Assembly (NCBI GenBank): GCA_023381355.1
Contig: JAMCUL010000016.1
Location: 1-40,243, forward strand
Source: Thermoplasmatota archaeon
Lineage (GTDB): Archaea; Thermoplasmatota; Thermoplasmata; Thermoplasmatales; Thermoplasmataceae
Length of the DNA stretch: 40,243 nucleotides
Reading direction: 5' to 3'
This document shows positions 26,088 through 34,460 of this stretch, one piece after another. The notes beneath the pieces are model-generated. The model worked only from the letters and a program-made list of their open reading frames with translations. It was not told where the DNA came from and searched no databases. Made by a program: the position numbers and the translations under genes. Position 1 is the first letter of the stretch; the number at the start of each line of letters is the position of its first letter.

Positions 26088-27383
26088 TTGGCGTTGATAG
26101 GTTCCTGGAATAAGCAGATCATACTTTTCACCATACTTTCCGGTGCCACTACCTTTGCAGGTCTTGTGGCAACGCAGAAGATCATGGTTGCAGTCTTCAT
26201 ATTCCCGCTTATGTTCGTGGCGATACTTGTGTACGCAGACATGGATGTCAGGATTGATTCATCCTATACCCTCCCGGAAAGGATAAGGGTAGGAGATGAA
26301 TTCGATGTGGCTGTGGACATAAGAATAAAGGGAGGGTACGGTCTTGTAAATATTTCTATGCCAGTATATGACGAGATGGAGATCACGGTTGGAACAAACG
26401 TGCATATCTTCTACAAGGGCTTCAAGGAAAGAAGGGAAACCGTGACTTATCATGCGAAAGCAATGAGAAGGGGCGTATTCCCGTGGTCGCCACTGAGGGT
26501 TGATTTCAGTCCCCTCATCGGTACAGGAAAGAGCAGGAAAACTGTTACGGAAACTGGCAAGACTATCCAGGTTGATCCTGAGGTTAAAATGCTCAAGAAG
26601 AGCCAGTTCATGATCAAGACGAGAAAACTGAAGCCAAGAAGCTCAACCACAAGGCTGGGACCTCCAACAACCGATTTCGAGAGCATAAGGGAATATGCTC
26701 CTGGTGACCCCTTCAAGTCCATAAACTGGAAAGCGTCTGCGAGAGTTCAGACTCGCAGTGGCCTGCTGGTAAACCAGTATGAGAGGGAGGGAATGAAAAC
26801 CTACATATTCTATCTGGACACATCAATGCTCATGCGGAGGGGGACGGAATATGAAAATCCCCTGGAGTACGCCATCTCCCTTATTCTTTCAGGCTCCAAT
26901 TACCTGATCTCTAAGGGTTACAATGTTGGGTACTGGCCAATCTCTTCAAGAATGGTTCGCAGGCAGGATTTCGTGGTCCCTTCATCAGGAACAGACACAT
27001 TCAACCAGATAAAGAAGATACTCCTGCGTGTTGAATCCTCACGACTCATCACGTCATCATATCCTGTAGACAGGACTATGGCCAGGCTTGTTCTTGAGAC
27101 AAAGGCAAGGATTGCAATTGTCACTTCAATAGATGAACGGAACAAAATCCTGATTGAGGAACTCAGGAGGAGACTGATTTCCCTTGGTGGCATAGTTACC
27201 ACGGTAAATATCAGGCCCGAAGGGATTGTGGCAAGGAAGGTGGATGAGCGACTGAAGGGTTTCTTCAGCCCTGCCCTTATGTCCGGGAGAAAAAACAGTT
27301 ACATGGGCGATGTCATCTGGGATCCTGTCAACGAGACCCTCGGACATGCCGCTTTAAAACTGGGCAGGTTGAGCGGGTGGTAA
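26088..27383 (+). CDS. DUF58 protein (VWA-like), MoxR partner
   Basis: A 431-aa protein with two N-terminal membrane helices (about 9-50), a beta-rich region, and the DUF58 core: FESIREYAPGDPFKSINWKA is the signature, followed by a VWA-like domain with YFLYLDTSM-type strand (FYLDTSMLM) carrying a partial MIDAS. DUF58 proteins pair with MoxR ATPases. The start is a TTG directly adjoining the moxR stop codon (TGATTG), so translation is probably coupled. Confidence 0.88.
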   Translation: MALIGSWNKQIILFTILSGATTFAGLVATQKIMVAVFIFPLMFVAILVYADMDVRIDSSYTLPERIRVGDEFDVAVDIRIKGGYGLVNISMPVYDEMEITVGTNVHIFYKGFKERRETVTYHAKAMRRGVFPWSPLRVDFSPLIGTGKSRKTVTETGKTIQVDPEVKMLKKSQFMIKTRKLKPRSSTTRLGPPTTDFESIREYAPGDPFKSINWKASARVQTRSGLLVNQYEREGMKTYIFYLDTSMLMRRGTEYENPLEYAISLILSGSNYLISKGYNVGYWPISSRMVRRQDFVVPSSGTDTFNQIKKILLRVESSRLITSSYPVDRTMARLVLETKARIAIVTSIDERNKILIEELRRRLISLGGIVTTVNIRPEGIVARKVDERLKGFFSPALMSGRKNSYMGDVIWDPVNETLGHAALKLGRLSGW

Positions 27384-27384
27384 A

Positions 27385-27984
27385 ATGAGGATTAAGATAA
27401 CATTCCTGTTGTCCGCCACTGGTGGAATAATCTTCTTCCTCGTCTTCATCCTTACTGCAGACAGCAACATTGGATATGTCCTTGCATCGCTCTTTCTGGT
27501 GTTCTTCCTGTATGCACTTTTACATCCAGCCTCCTCAAAGGATGGAACGAATGAACTTGGAACATTTTCAAAGGTGAAATTTTTCCTGTTTTTATTCCCG
27601 ATCCTTGCAGTAGTCTTCTCATCTGGTTATGTGGGAAGTTTTGTACCATCACTATCTGCCATAAACCCATCTTCCTCAGGACTTCTTTCCCTCTTCCTGA
27701 TTGTCATGGAGTTTGCACTGATTGCAATGATTGCGGATGAAACTGTGAGGAAGATTAGCAGGCCCATGATCCAGGCTGGATATGATCCTGAGGAGATCGA
27801 TACCGAGCTTCAGAAATTTTCCATGCATGTATCCGAGATTGAGACGGCAGTCCTGCTTGTTTCATTCGGTTTCATCCTGCTTCTCGTCTTCAGTCCGGAA
27901 GTCAACATCGGGATCTTCCCTGCAATAGTGATATTCCTTGTCGTTTATGCAGTTGTGATTGGGAACATGATCAGGCGCAACTGA
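27385..27984 (+). CDS. Membrane protein of unknown function, last gene of the MoxR operon
   Basis: A 199-aa protein with about five hydrophobic segments (roughly residues 6-26, 30-47, 66-87, 97-116, and a pair in 148-195). A charged cytoplasmic stretch in the middle (RPMIQAGYDPEEIDTELQKF) resembles the start of a helical adaptor. It starts one base after the DUF58 stop. No family recognised. Confidence 0.6.
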   Translation: MRIKITFLLSATGGIIFFLVFILTADSNIGYVLASLFLVFFLYALLHPASSKDGTNELGTFSKVKFFLFLFPILAVVFSSGYVGSFVPSLSAINPSSSGLLSLFLIVMEFALIAMIADETVRKISRPMIQAGYDPEEIDTELQKFSMHVSEIETAVLLVSFGFILLLVFSPEVNIGIFPAIVIFLVVYAVVIGNMIRRN

Positions 27985-28094
27985 ACACTGTGTATACCAG
28001 TGCCAATTTGAATTCCGCCCGCTTCCGCAATTTCATTTGCCGCTCCAGCTAATCAACACATTGCAAAGATGCTGGAAGCCAAAAGATCAGGCAT

Positions 28095-28250
28095 TTAACG
28101 AGTGTATGCAGCATTGGCGAATAATATCTGAAAAGAATATTGACGCTGGAGAATTGTCATTGTTTCCCCTGTAATTCGATCATCCTTTAAAGGAACCCAG
28201 GCATTGTGCAACAGCAGTTCGGATTCTTCTTCAAAGTCATGTCTTGAAAG
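28095..28250 (-). other. In-frame open extension after the helicase-nuclease stop codon
   Basis: Directly after the TAA at 28251-28253 the same frame stays open for 51 codons to a TAA at 28095-28097. The translation looks protein-like (HDFEEESELLLHNAWVPLK). It may be chance, a decayed C-terminal extension, or a remnant of a lost gene in the 266-bp gap. There is no sign of recoding. Confidence 0.25.
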
Positions 28251-30971
28251 TTATTGAGATTCAATCTCCTTTCTAAGTTCATCCTGGAATTTTCTGAACA
28301 ATTCTGTTCTTGCGTTCACTTCCATGATGTCTCTTACAAGGGCATCTGCCGACATCCTGTAACTTAAGAATGTCTCTATGTAATTCTTTACCTCCTCAAA
28401 GCTCCTGAGCTCTATCTCGTATGGAATCCTTTCATTCCTCCACTGCATCCTTCCCGTATTTATCTTCTCGTCTCTCAGGGAAATGTAGGATATTTCAGAT
28501 TCAATCATGTTCAGGTTGATTGATTTCTCCAGAGAATAAAGGTATGCATACAGTGATAGCTGCTGGGAATATTCGGAATTCGGCTTTTTGGAGGTCTTGA
28601 AATCAACCACGACAAACTTCTCGATGCCACCGTCCATATACGAATATACTCCATCAATCCTTCCATCTATATTCACGGAATCTCTGGCATCCTGAATCAG
28701 ATCCTTCACGTTCTTCCGTACCCTTATTTCGGAGTGAATCCACTTCCCGTTATATGTTTGCCTTACCGTACGGTCATATTCCATGAAATTCTTCCATGCT
28801 TCAAGTTCATTCGGGTCAATCAGGTTCTGGGGCTTCTCATTCATGTTTATATAATTTTCAATGTAGGAATGAATCTTAGTCCCGAATTCCGTTGCACTGG
28901 AACTCTCTCTGATACCAAGAATATATGTTATGACAAAATCTTCAAGCCTTCCTCTCTTCAGATTGCCCATCATCGTGAAACTGAGGTTCTGGAAAGACTT
29001 GATTTTCCGGTATATGTAACTGATCAGCCATGGTTCACTGCTCTCCTTCTTCTTTTCCATCAGGCTCTTCAGAGAAACGAACTCATTCCTGACCCTGTTC
29101 TCGATCTTCCCACTTTGTAAGGAACATGGAGGGATATTGTATCTATCAATATTCTTCCTTCCGGTTATCAACGTAAGTGACTTCTTTGCCCTTGAAAGAG
29201 CCACAAAATCAATCCTGCTCTCCTCCCTTTCCCTCTCCTCAAACCCGTAATGGTAGCCGGCCTGCCTGAGAATCATCTCAACAACCGTGTCAACTGGTGA
29301 TCTCTCCTTGCCACGAACATATTTTGGCAGGTATATCACGTGGTCGAACTGAAGCCCTTTCGCCTTGTGAACTGTGAGGACGGAAACCCTTGAATAATCT
29401 GGGATGTCATCATCAATGACGTTATCCTGCAGCAGGAACAGGAGAAAATCATCAAGACTGGTAAAATTCTCCATCCCAAGATAGTCAAAGTATTCATCTA
29501 TTGTATTGGATATGTCCTTTGCAGTAATGAAATACCTGGATGAAATGCTGAGACTCAATGGTATTATGTAATCTGAAAATAAGCGTTTGAGTGACTGCTT
29601 ATCCCTCGTATATTCGGTCCTTGCAAATTTCAGCTCGTCTGGAAGCATTTCTCCAGGACTCTCTGCAAACTTAATCCTGTCTGAAAGCTGCATTGCCTCC
29701 TTAAGCGTCAGACCTGAAAATGGCGTGTAAAGCATGGCGATAATGTCCTCATTCCGGTTGCTGAAAAGACCCCTCAGGAAGAGGTATATCTCTCTTCCGG
29801 CATCACCGTCAATACCCTCGCCGGAGATCTTCTGGTGCCTTATTTCGTGGGAATCGAGAATGGATGATAGTTGATCAGCCTGTGAATTGGTTCGCGAGAT
29901 AATCCCTATTGTATCACCTTCCCTTACTTCAGAGAGCATTTTCTCAACGGTCTGGGCTGTCAGTTCTTCGGTAAATTTCTCATCCTCAGGTATAATCAGC
30001 CTCACCTCTCCATCCGTACTCTTCACATGCGACCCAAAATGGGAGAATTCATCGCCTGAATATCCTGGTTCTGACTTCAGGAAGAAATTCATGCAGTAGT
30101 CCCTTATTTTTTCTGGAAGCCGCCTGGTACCTTCTATACTTCCCTTGGAGAAATTTGAGTCATTGAGGAAACTGTCAAAGGACCTTGTATTACCTCCCTG
30201 GAAACCGAATATCGCCTGTTTTTGATCACCAACAAGAAAATACCGTTCACCTGCAAGCCTGATTATCCTGGATTCGATTTCGCTTATATCCTGCACCTCA
30301 TCCACGAACACATAATGATATTTGCTGAAACTCTTTTCCATTGATTCTATTGCCCTGATCAGATAATCGTTATAGTCAAGGTATCCGTCACGCTTTGATT
30401 TTTCATAATCGTTGAAAATATAGAGAAACTTATCGGCCAGAATTTCCATCTCTTCCAGTGTGTATCCTCGCACGCCACCTTCCGTTTCATATACGTGCCT
30501 GATGCTGTTTAGGAGGGATGGCCTGTCAACGTTCCCTGGATATATTCCATAGCTCTTCAGAAATTTAATTGCGTTCACAATTTTGCCCACGTTTATGATG
30601 GTGGGATAGTCTTCCATGAGGACCTCAATTCCGTAATTCATCAGATTCCTCCTGCTCATGCTCTGCAAGATCGAATACCTCATGAATCTTTCTGAAACAG
30701 TACCCTGATATTTTCCCTTGTCCTTGAGCAATGAAAGTGCAAACGAGTGAAATGTCTCGATTCTCGGCGTGTTGATATTTAAATTCATCCCGGAAATCTT
30801 TCCTGATATCCTCTCCTGCATCTCCCCCATAGCCTTCCTTGTAAATGTTATGCAGAGTATATCAGCTGGATTGACTCCTTCCTTCAGCTTCCCCACAACC
30901 TCTTCTGCAATTTTCTCAGTCTTACCAGACCCGGGATTTGCTGATATTATTACATTTTCATTTCTTGCCAT
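28251..30971 (-). CDS. UvrD-like superfamily 1 helicase with C-terminal RecB-type nuclease
   Basis: A 906-aa DNA-processing enzyme. Helicase motifs: I ANPGSGKT (11-18), Ia-like ITFTRKAMGEM, II VFVDEVQD (221-228), III GDQKQAIFGFQGG (248-260), V VLTVHKAKGLQFDHVIYLP, VI VALSRAKKSL. The C-terminal PD-(D/E)xK nuclease shows GTKIHSYIE, Asp773 in GRIDGVY, Asp790-x-Lys792 in VVDFKTSKK and a trailing Q-x-x-x-Y helix, all expected of the RecB family. This suggests end resection in repair or attack on damaged or foreign DNA. Unusually, motif I starts at residue 11, so the Q motif that normally precedes it is absent. In-frame stops upstream and a TATA box about 32 bp before the ATG support this start. 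Confidence 0.9.
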   Translation of the reverse strand: MARNENVIISANPGSGKTEKIAEEVVGKLKEGVNPADILCITFTRKAMGEMQERISGKISGMNLNINTPRIETFHSFALSLLKDKGKYQGTVSERFMRYSILQSMSRRNLMNYGIEVLMEDYPTIINVGKIVNAIKFLKSYGIYPGNVDRPSLLNSIRHVYETEGGVRGYTLEEMEILADKFLYIFNDYEKSKRDGYLDYNDYLIRAIESMEKSFSKYHYVFVDEVQDISEIESRIIRLAGERYFLVGDQKQAIFGFQGGNTRSFDSFLNDSNFSKGSIEGTRRLPEKIRDYCMNFFLKSEPGYSGDEFSHFGSHVKSTDGEVRLIIPEDEKFTEELTAQTVEKMLSEVREGDTIGIISRTNSQADQLSSILDSHEIRHQKISGEGIDGDAGREIYLFLRGLFSNRNEDIIAMLYTPFSGLTLKEAMQLSDRIKFAESPGEMLPDELKFARTEYTRDKQSLKRLFSDYIIPLSLSISSRYFITAKDISNTIDEYFDYLGMENFTSLDDFLLFLLQDNVIDDDIPDYSRVSVLTVHKAKGLQFDHVIYLPKYVRGKERSPVDTVVEMILRQAGYHYGFEEREREESRIDFVALSRAKKSLTLITGRKNIDRYNIPPCSLQSGKIENRVRNEFVSLKSLMEKKKESSEPWLISYIYRKIKSFQNLSFTMMGNLKRGRLEDFVITYILGIRESSSATEFGTKIHSYIENYINMNEKPQNLIDPNELEAWKNFMEYDRTVRQTYNGKWIHSEIRVRKNVKDLIQDARDSVNIDGRIDGVYSYMDGGIEKFVVVDFKTSKKPNSEYSQQLSLYAYLYSLEKSINLNMIESEISYISLRDEKINTGRMQWRNERIPYEIELRSFEEVKNYIETFLSYRMSADALVRDIMEVNARTELFRKFQDELRKEIESQ

Positions 30972-30996
30972 AATGTAGAGACCTCAATGGAATATT

Positions 30997-31009
30997 GGTT
31001 AAATATTTT
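30997..31009 (-). promoter_or_regulatory. TATA box of the helicase-nuclease gene
   Basis: GGTTAAATATTTT (plus-strand sequence) about 32 bp upstream of ATG 30971, within the 108-bp gap shared with the divergent kinase. Confidence 0.5.
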
Positions 31010-31038
31010 CCATTTACCTCCATCATACTGGCATACCT

Positions 31039-31050
31039 TTTAATATTATT
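31039..31050 (+). promoter_or_regulatory. TATA box and Shine-Dalgarno region of the kinase gene
   Basis: TTTAATATTATT centred about 36 bp before ATG 31080. A GAGGAG purine run at about 31070-31075 suits a Shine-Dalgarno site, so this mRNA probably has a short leader, unlike most genes here. Confidence 0.5.
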
Positions 31051-31079
31051 TTGCATAAAGTGTTTGCGCGAGGAGTGTA

Positions 31080-32429
31080 ATGGAAACAGAAGAGCCCGAA
31101 TTGAGTGGGATCAAGAAAATTCTTTACAGGAAATTCAAGAATATGAAGCCAGAAGGCAGGGTTGAAGCCATTTCATATGACGATGAAAAGAAGAAGATGC
31201 TGATAAGGGTCGTCCCGGAAAATTCGAAATATATAAGGGTCGTCGAAGTTACGGTGAGGGACTACAGGGGCAGGGATTCCGTTCAGACTCTGAGGCGGAA
31301 GGAGGGCTCGTTCAGGATTTCAATCAAGATTGACCTCACGAAGAGTTATAATTTCTCCTTTTATCTTCTCGGGAAAGACGGAAAATTCATCAGGATCGAG
31401 AAGAGCCTGGAAGATTTGAAGGACGATATTAAGAGGATCAAGGAATTCAACAAGAGCACTCAGGAGATCAGGGAAGAGGAAAAACCTGTTAACCCAGCTC
31501 CACCAAAGACAAAAAGGAACTGGCCGAACTCATCTTCCTATGCTCAGGCACTGCAGAACGTGGAATTCAGTGTTTCAAAGAAATACGAGGACCTCAGGAG
31601 ATCGAAGTTCATACCCAACTCTAACGTAAAATACAGGACACTGATACATGGAGCCGGAAACTTCGGTGTCGTGTTCAAGTTCCAGGTGAATGAATCCTAT
31701 TATGCAATGAAGTGTTTTACAAGGGCCAGCCAGTATATCGATACAAGATATTACCAGATAAGCAAGAAAATTGAAAGCGCCAGGCTCCCATTCCTGATAG
31801 ATTTCAGGTACTATGCTGATGCAGTCAGGACTCCGTCCAAACCTGCTGAGTTCTTCCCTGTTATAACAATGGGATGGATAGAGGGCCAGACCCTTTTCAA
31901 TTACATAACCGCAAACTACAGGGATCCCGCAAAGATGTCGTCCATTGCTAAATCATTCCTGCAGTGCGTGATTGACATGCAGACCAATTCCATAGCACAT
32001 GGTGACCTGTCCGGGGATAATATCCTCATAGATGAAAAGTTACAGCTGAAAATAATCGACTACGATGGCATGTTTGTGCCCGCGCTTAAAAACCTTGGCT
32101 CGGAAGAGTTGGGACATGAATCATTCCAGCACCCTAAGAGGGGCAGGTATTATGGGCCAAGGCTTGACAATTTCTCAGCACTTGTGATCTATCTGTCCCT
32201 GTTCGCAATGTCAAAATCACCCGATCTGTGGAAGTATAACCAGAACGACCCTGACAAGCTTCTCTTTGATATCAACGACTACAATTCCCCCGAAAAGTCA
32301 AGTGTCTTCAAGGATATAGAAAAACTCGGTGGAAAGTCTAGCAGGCTTGCAAACCTGCTCAAGGAATATGTTAAAAATTCACCCGACTGGGATGGTGTTG
32401 ATATCCAGAAAATAATCAAGATGAAATGA
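31080..32429 (+). CDS. Ser/Thr protein kinase with N-terminal beta domain (TerY-P triad kinase)
   Basis: A 449-aa soluble protein. Residues about 15-120 form a beta-rich domain of unknown kind, followed by a charged Pro-rich linker (about 120-150) and a kinase domain. Kinase features: glycine loop HGAGNFGVVFKF (190-201), Lys211 in YYAMKCF, HGDLSGDN (307-314) with catalytic Asp309 and Asn314, and DYDG (327-330) in place of DFG. The region SYAQALQNVEFSVSKKYEDL before the kinase core is typical of the kinases found with VWA and PP2C partners. It converges on the PP2C gene with a 14-bp 3' overlap and is divergent from the helicase-nuclease. It would phosphorylate the triad or associated proteins, with the phosphatase reversing it. 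Confidence 0.85.
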   Translation: METEEPELSGIKKILYRKFKNMKPEGRVEAISYDDEKKKMLIRVVPENSKYIRVVEVTVRDYRGRDSVQTLRRKEGSFRISIKIDLTKSYNFSFYLLGKDGKFIRIEKSLEDLKDDIKRIKEFNKSTQEIREEEKPVNPAPPKTKRNWPNSSSYAQALQNVEFSVSKKYEDLRRSKFIPNSNVKYRTLIHGAGNFGVVFKFQVNESYYAMKCFTRASQYIDTRYYQISKKIESARLPFLIDFRYYADAVRTPSKPAEFFPVITMGWIEGQTLFNYITANYRDPAKMSSIAKSFLQCVIDMQTNSIAHGDLSGDNILIDEKLQLKIIDYDGMFVPALKNLGSEELGHESFQHPKRGRYYGPRLDNFSALVIYLSLFAMSKSPDLWKYNQNDPDKLLFDINDYNSPEKSSVFKDIEKLGGKSSRLANLLKEYVKNSPDWDGVDIQKIIKMK

Positions 32430-33132
32430 TGATGGCGGCGAGATCATCGTTCTTAATTGTGCCGTCGCTTCTCAGATGGTCAAAGAATTCCCTGTTGTCA
32501 ATATTTTCCAGCATCTTATCAAATGCGGGTAAACCGCCCTCCATTAAGAATTTTGATAAGGCATCTGTGGCAATCACAACCTGGCTACCTTCCTTTATCT
32601 CAGCGGAAAATTTCTTGACCTTGTAATCAGGGATATATTCTTTTCTTTCGTTCATTGGATGACCGTATCCACTCCATATCAGATCTGGATGGACTCCAAA
32701 ATCGTCAGGAGTGCTCACCGGGAAACTTGCAATGTTAGTGTCATCAAGTATGAAAAGACAGGAATCCCCTACTGCCCATGCATCACAGTACTTGGCATCA
32801 TCCACAATCAGATTGATACCGAGGAATGTGGAATATGACCCCCGTATGGATTTGTTCTTCACATTCCACGGGAGTCTTGCCCAGTTTATACTTGAATACC
32901 AGACCCTTCTTGCATCAATCAACATGCTGGAATAATCCTCCGGATTGCTTAGATTATAATTTCCGGAGACAAATTGCCTGGCAATACATGATCCCCATAA
33001 ACCCGAGAAAATTGAATCACTGGCGCCATCGCAGATTGCATATTTTCCACTTTTTTCGTCATATGCAAAGCTGTCCTCTGACTCTTCCTGACGGTTTCCC
33101 GCTTTTGAGAAATTAAAGGATTTAATGGCCAT
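32416..33132 (-). CDS. PP2C-family protein phosphatase (TerY-P triad)
   Basis: A 238-aa soluble metal-dependent Ser/Thr phosphatase. Metal ligands fit Asp20 (ESEDSFAYD), Asp35-Gly36 (AICDGASDS), Asp190 (VIATDALSKF) and Asp229-Asp230 (NDDLAAIII); WAVGDSCLF (119-127) is the conserved GDS motif. It is short for PP2C, as triad members are. The VWA gene lies directly upstream: the VWA stop and this ATG share one base at 33132. The likely job is removing phosphates placed by the convergent kinase. Confidence 0.88.
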   Translation of the reverse strand: MAIKSFNFSKAGNRQEESEDSFAYDEKSGKYAICDGASDSIFSGLWGSCIARQFVSGNYNLSNPEDYSSMLIDARRVWYSSINWARLPWNVKNKSIRGSYSTFLGINLIVDDAKYCDAWAVGDSCLFILDDTNIASFPVSTPDDFGVHPDLIWSGYGHPMNERKEYIPDYKVKKFSAEIKEGSQVVIATDALSKFLMEGGLPAFDKMLENIDNREFFDHLRSDGTIKNDDLAAIIISS

Positions 33133-33953
33133 TACTTGACCTTGTTATATACAACCCTTGTACCGATATCCAGAAGTCTTATGAGATCTTCCAAATTGGC
33201 ATTGTACACGTATGCCCTTGCTCCTGTCTCAACGTCTGCATACTCCTCCTTTGCTATTGCAAGCATTGATTCCGGAATTATGCTGCTCATATCAAACATT
33301 TCCTTGGAATGCTTCTCTTCAGGTATCTGGCTCAGGTCTGTTGGAAAACTTATGCTCCTCTCACTCCTTTCGGAAATGTGGCAGTTCCAGATCAGCGTCT
33401 TTCCATCAGATGTTTCTATATTCATTATATTCTCGGCAATTGAAACTGGATCCCCATCAGTGGCCCCTCCATCGCTTATGTTTATCAACACGGGTGGAAA
33501 TGATTCAGGATTTCTCTGTACCCAATCCTCAATCCACTGTTTGGCAATTGTAAGACCCTTGACCATTGGTGTATCAAATGAGGCAACGGGGTCAAACCAC
33601 ACAGGAAACTCAATCTCGATCTCTTCTCCATCTATGGTCTGTGTCTTCTTCTCCATTCTCAGGATATGGGATTCAAGTTCGTTTATCGGGATGGGCTGTT
33701 CAGATATCAGCCCGGTTGCGTCGCCACTCCTGTATCCATATCCAATGACACCAACCTCGAAATATGGCCTGACACCGTCTGACTTTGTACACCTGCTTAT
33801 AATTTCATTAAGCTGCCTGTTTATTGCATCAGCTGCTTCCTGTGCCTTTGAATGTTGTCCACCAGAAATCTTGTGACTCATCGATCTTGACTGATCCACC
33901 AGGAATATGAAAAGTCCCGGCCTTCTTCTGCTTATTTCAGCTTCGTACGCCAT
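33132..33953 (-). CDS. TerY-like von Willebrand factor A domain protein (TerY-P triad)
   Basis: A 273-aa soluble VWA protein. The metal-ion-dependent adhesion site is complete: DQSRS at 20-24, Thr128 in FDTPM, and Asp161 in ISDGGATDGD. No signal peptide or membrane helix, so it works inside the cell. VWA proteins of this type act as a metal-dependent scaffold for the kinase and phosphatase. It has a TATA box centred about 27 bp upstream of ATG 33953 and is followed by the PP2C gene with a one-base overlap. Confidence 0.88.
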   Translation of the reverse strand: MAYEAEISRRRPGLFIFLVDQSRSMSHKISGGQHSKAQEAADAINRQLNEIISRCTKSDGVRPYFEVGVIGYGYRSGDATGLISEQPIPINELESHILRMEKKTQTIDGEEIEIEFPVWFDPVASFDTPMVKGLTIAKQWIEDWVQRNPESFPPVLINISDGGATDGDPVSIAENIMNIETSDGKTLIWNCHISERSERSISFPTDLSQIPEEKHSKEMFDMSSIIPESMLAIAKEEYADVETGARAYVYNANLEDLIRLLDIGTRVVYNKVK

Positions 33954-33973
33954 AGAGGTCTATTTTTGATTTG

Positions 33974-33985
33974 TATTAATATTTT
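33974..33985 (-). promoter_or_regulatory. TATA box of the VWA-PP2C unit
   Basis: AAATATTAATA on the minus strand, about 27 bp before ATG 33953. Confidence 0.55.
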
Positions 33986-34079
33986 GTTATATCAAATGAG
34001 ATGATGGAAATTTCCCGGACTATGGAACTGCAAAAAAAGTACTTCAAAATAGAGAAAATTAAAGAGTTTTCTATCCTGA

Positions 34080-34406
34080 TTACTTCTGAATCAGTGCAAC
34101 AATAACAGCTGCAAGTACTATGATGTAACCGATTGTAAATATTCCCGGATAAGCCACGATTCCAGCAAACGATATTACCGTCATCGCCGTAAGCCCTATG
34201 TTTCTTTTCTTCCTGCTGATTTCAGTTCCAAGAAGTGCCACCACTCCAAACACCATGTTGGACACAACATCCGCCCCTATTGAGACAGTTCCGAAGAACG
34301 ATATGTATGACGTTAACTGGTGAAGGAATATAACGGCAACGCCGAGCAATATGACAACCAGCGATCCGATGAGGCCCAATTTGTAGTATAACTTCAAAGA
34401 TGCCAT
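34080..34406 (-). CDS. Membrane protein of unknown function, about four TM segments
   Basis: A 108-aa hydrophobic protein. Helices cover about residues 8-28, 32-60, 68-85 and 87-105, with a basic loop ISRKKRNIG near the middle. Start ATG 34406 is chosen over the in-frame upstream start at 34448 because of a TATA box (TTATTATATATAG, 34423-34435) and a GGGAG purine run just before it. No family recognised. Confidence 0.6.
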   Translation of the reverse strand: MASLKLYYKLGLIGSLVVILLGVAVIFLHQLTSYISFFGTVSIGADVVSNMVFGVVALLGTEISRKKRNIGLTAMTVISFAGIVAYPGIFTIGYIIVLAAVIVALIQK

Positions 34407-34422
34407 TGTCTCCCTATGTTTT

Positions 34423-34435
34423 CTATATATAATAA
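34423..34435 (-). promoter_or_regulatory. TATA box of the 108-aa membrane protein gene
   Basis: Thirteen-base A/T-rich box about 23 bp upstream of ATG 34406. Confidence 0.5.
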
Positions 34436-34460
34436 TCATTCCTGCCAAAGGAGAATTGAT

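Noticed and set aside
27985-28250. Small hairpin (CACTG...CAGTG) after the MoxR operon as a terminator
   Set aside because: Five-base stem without a following T-run; archaeal termination does not need such hairpins.
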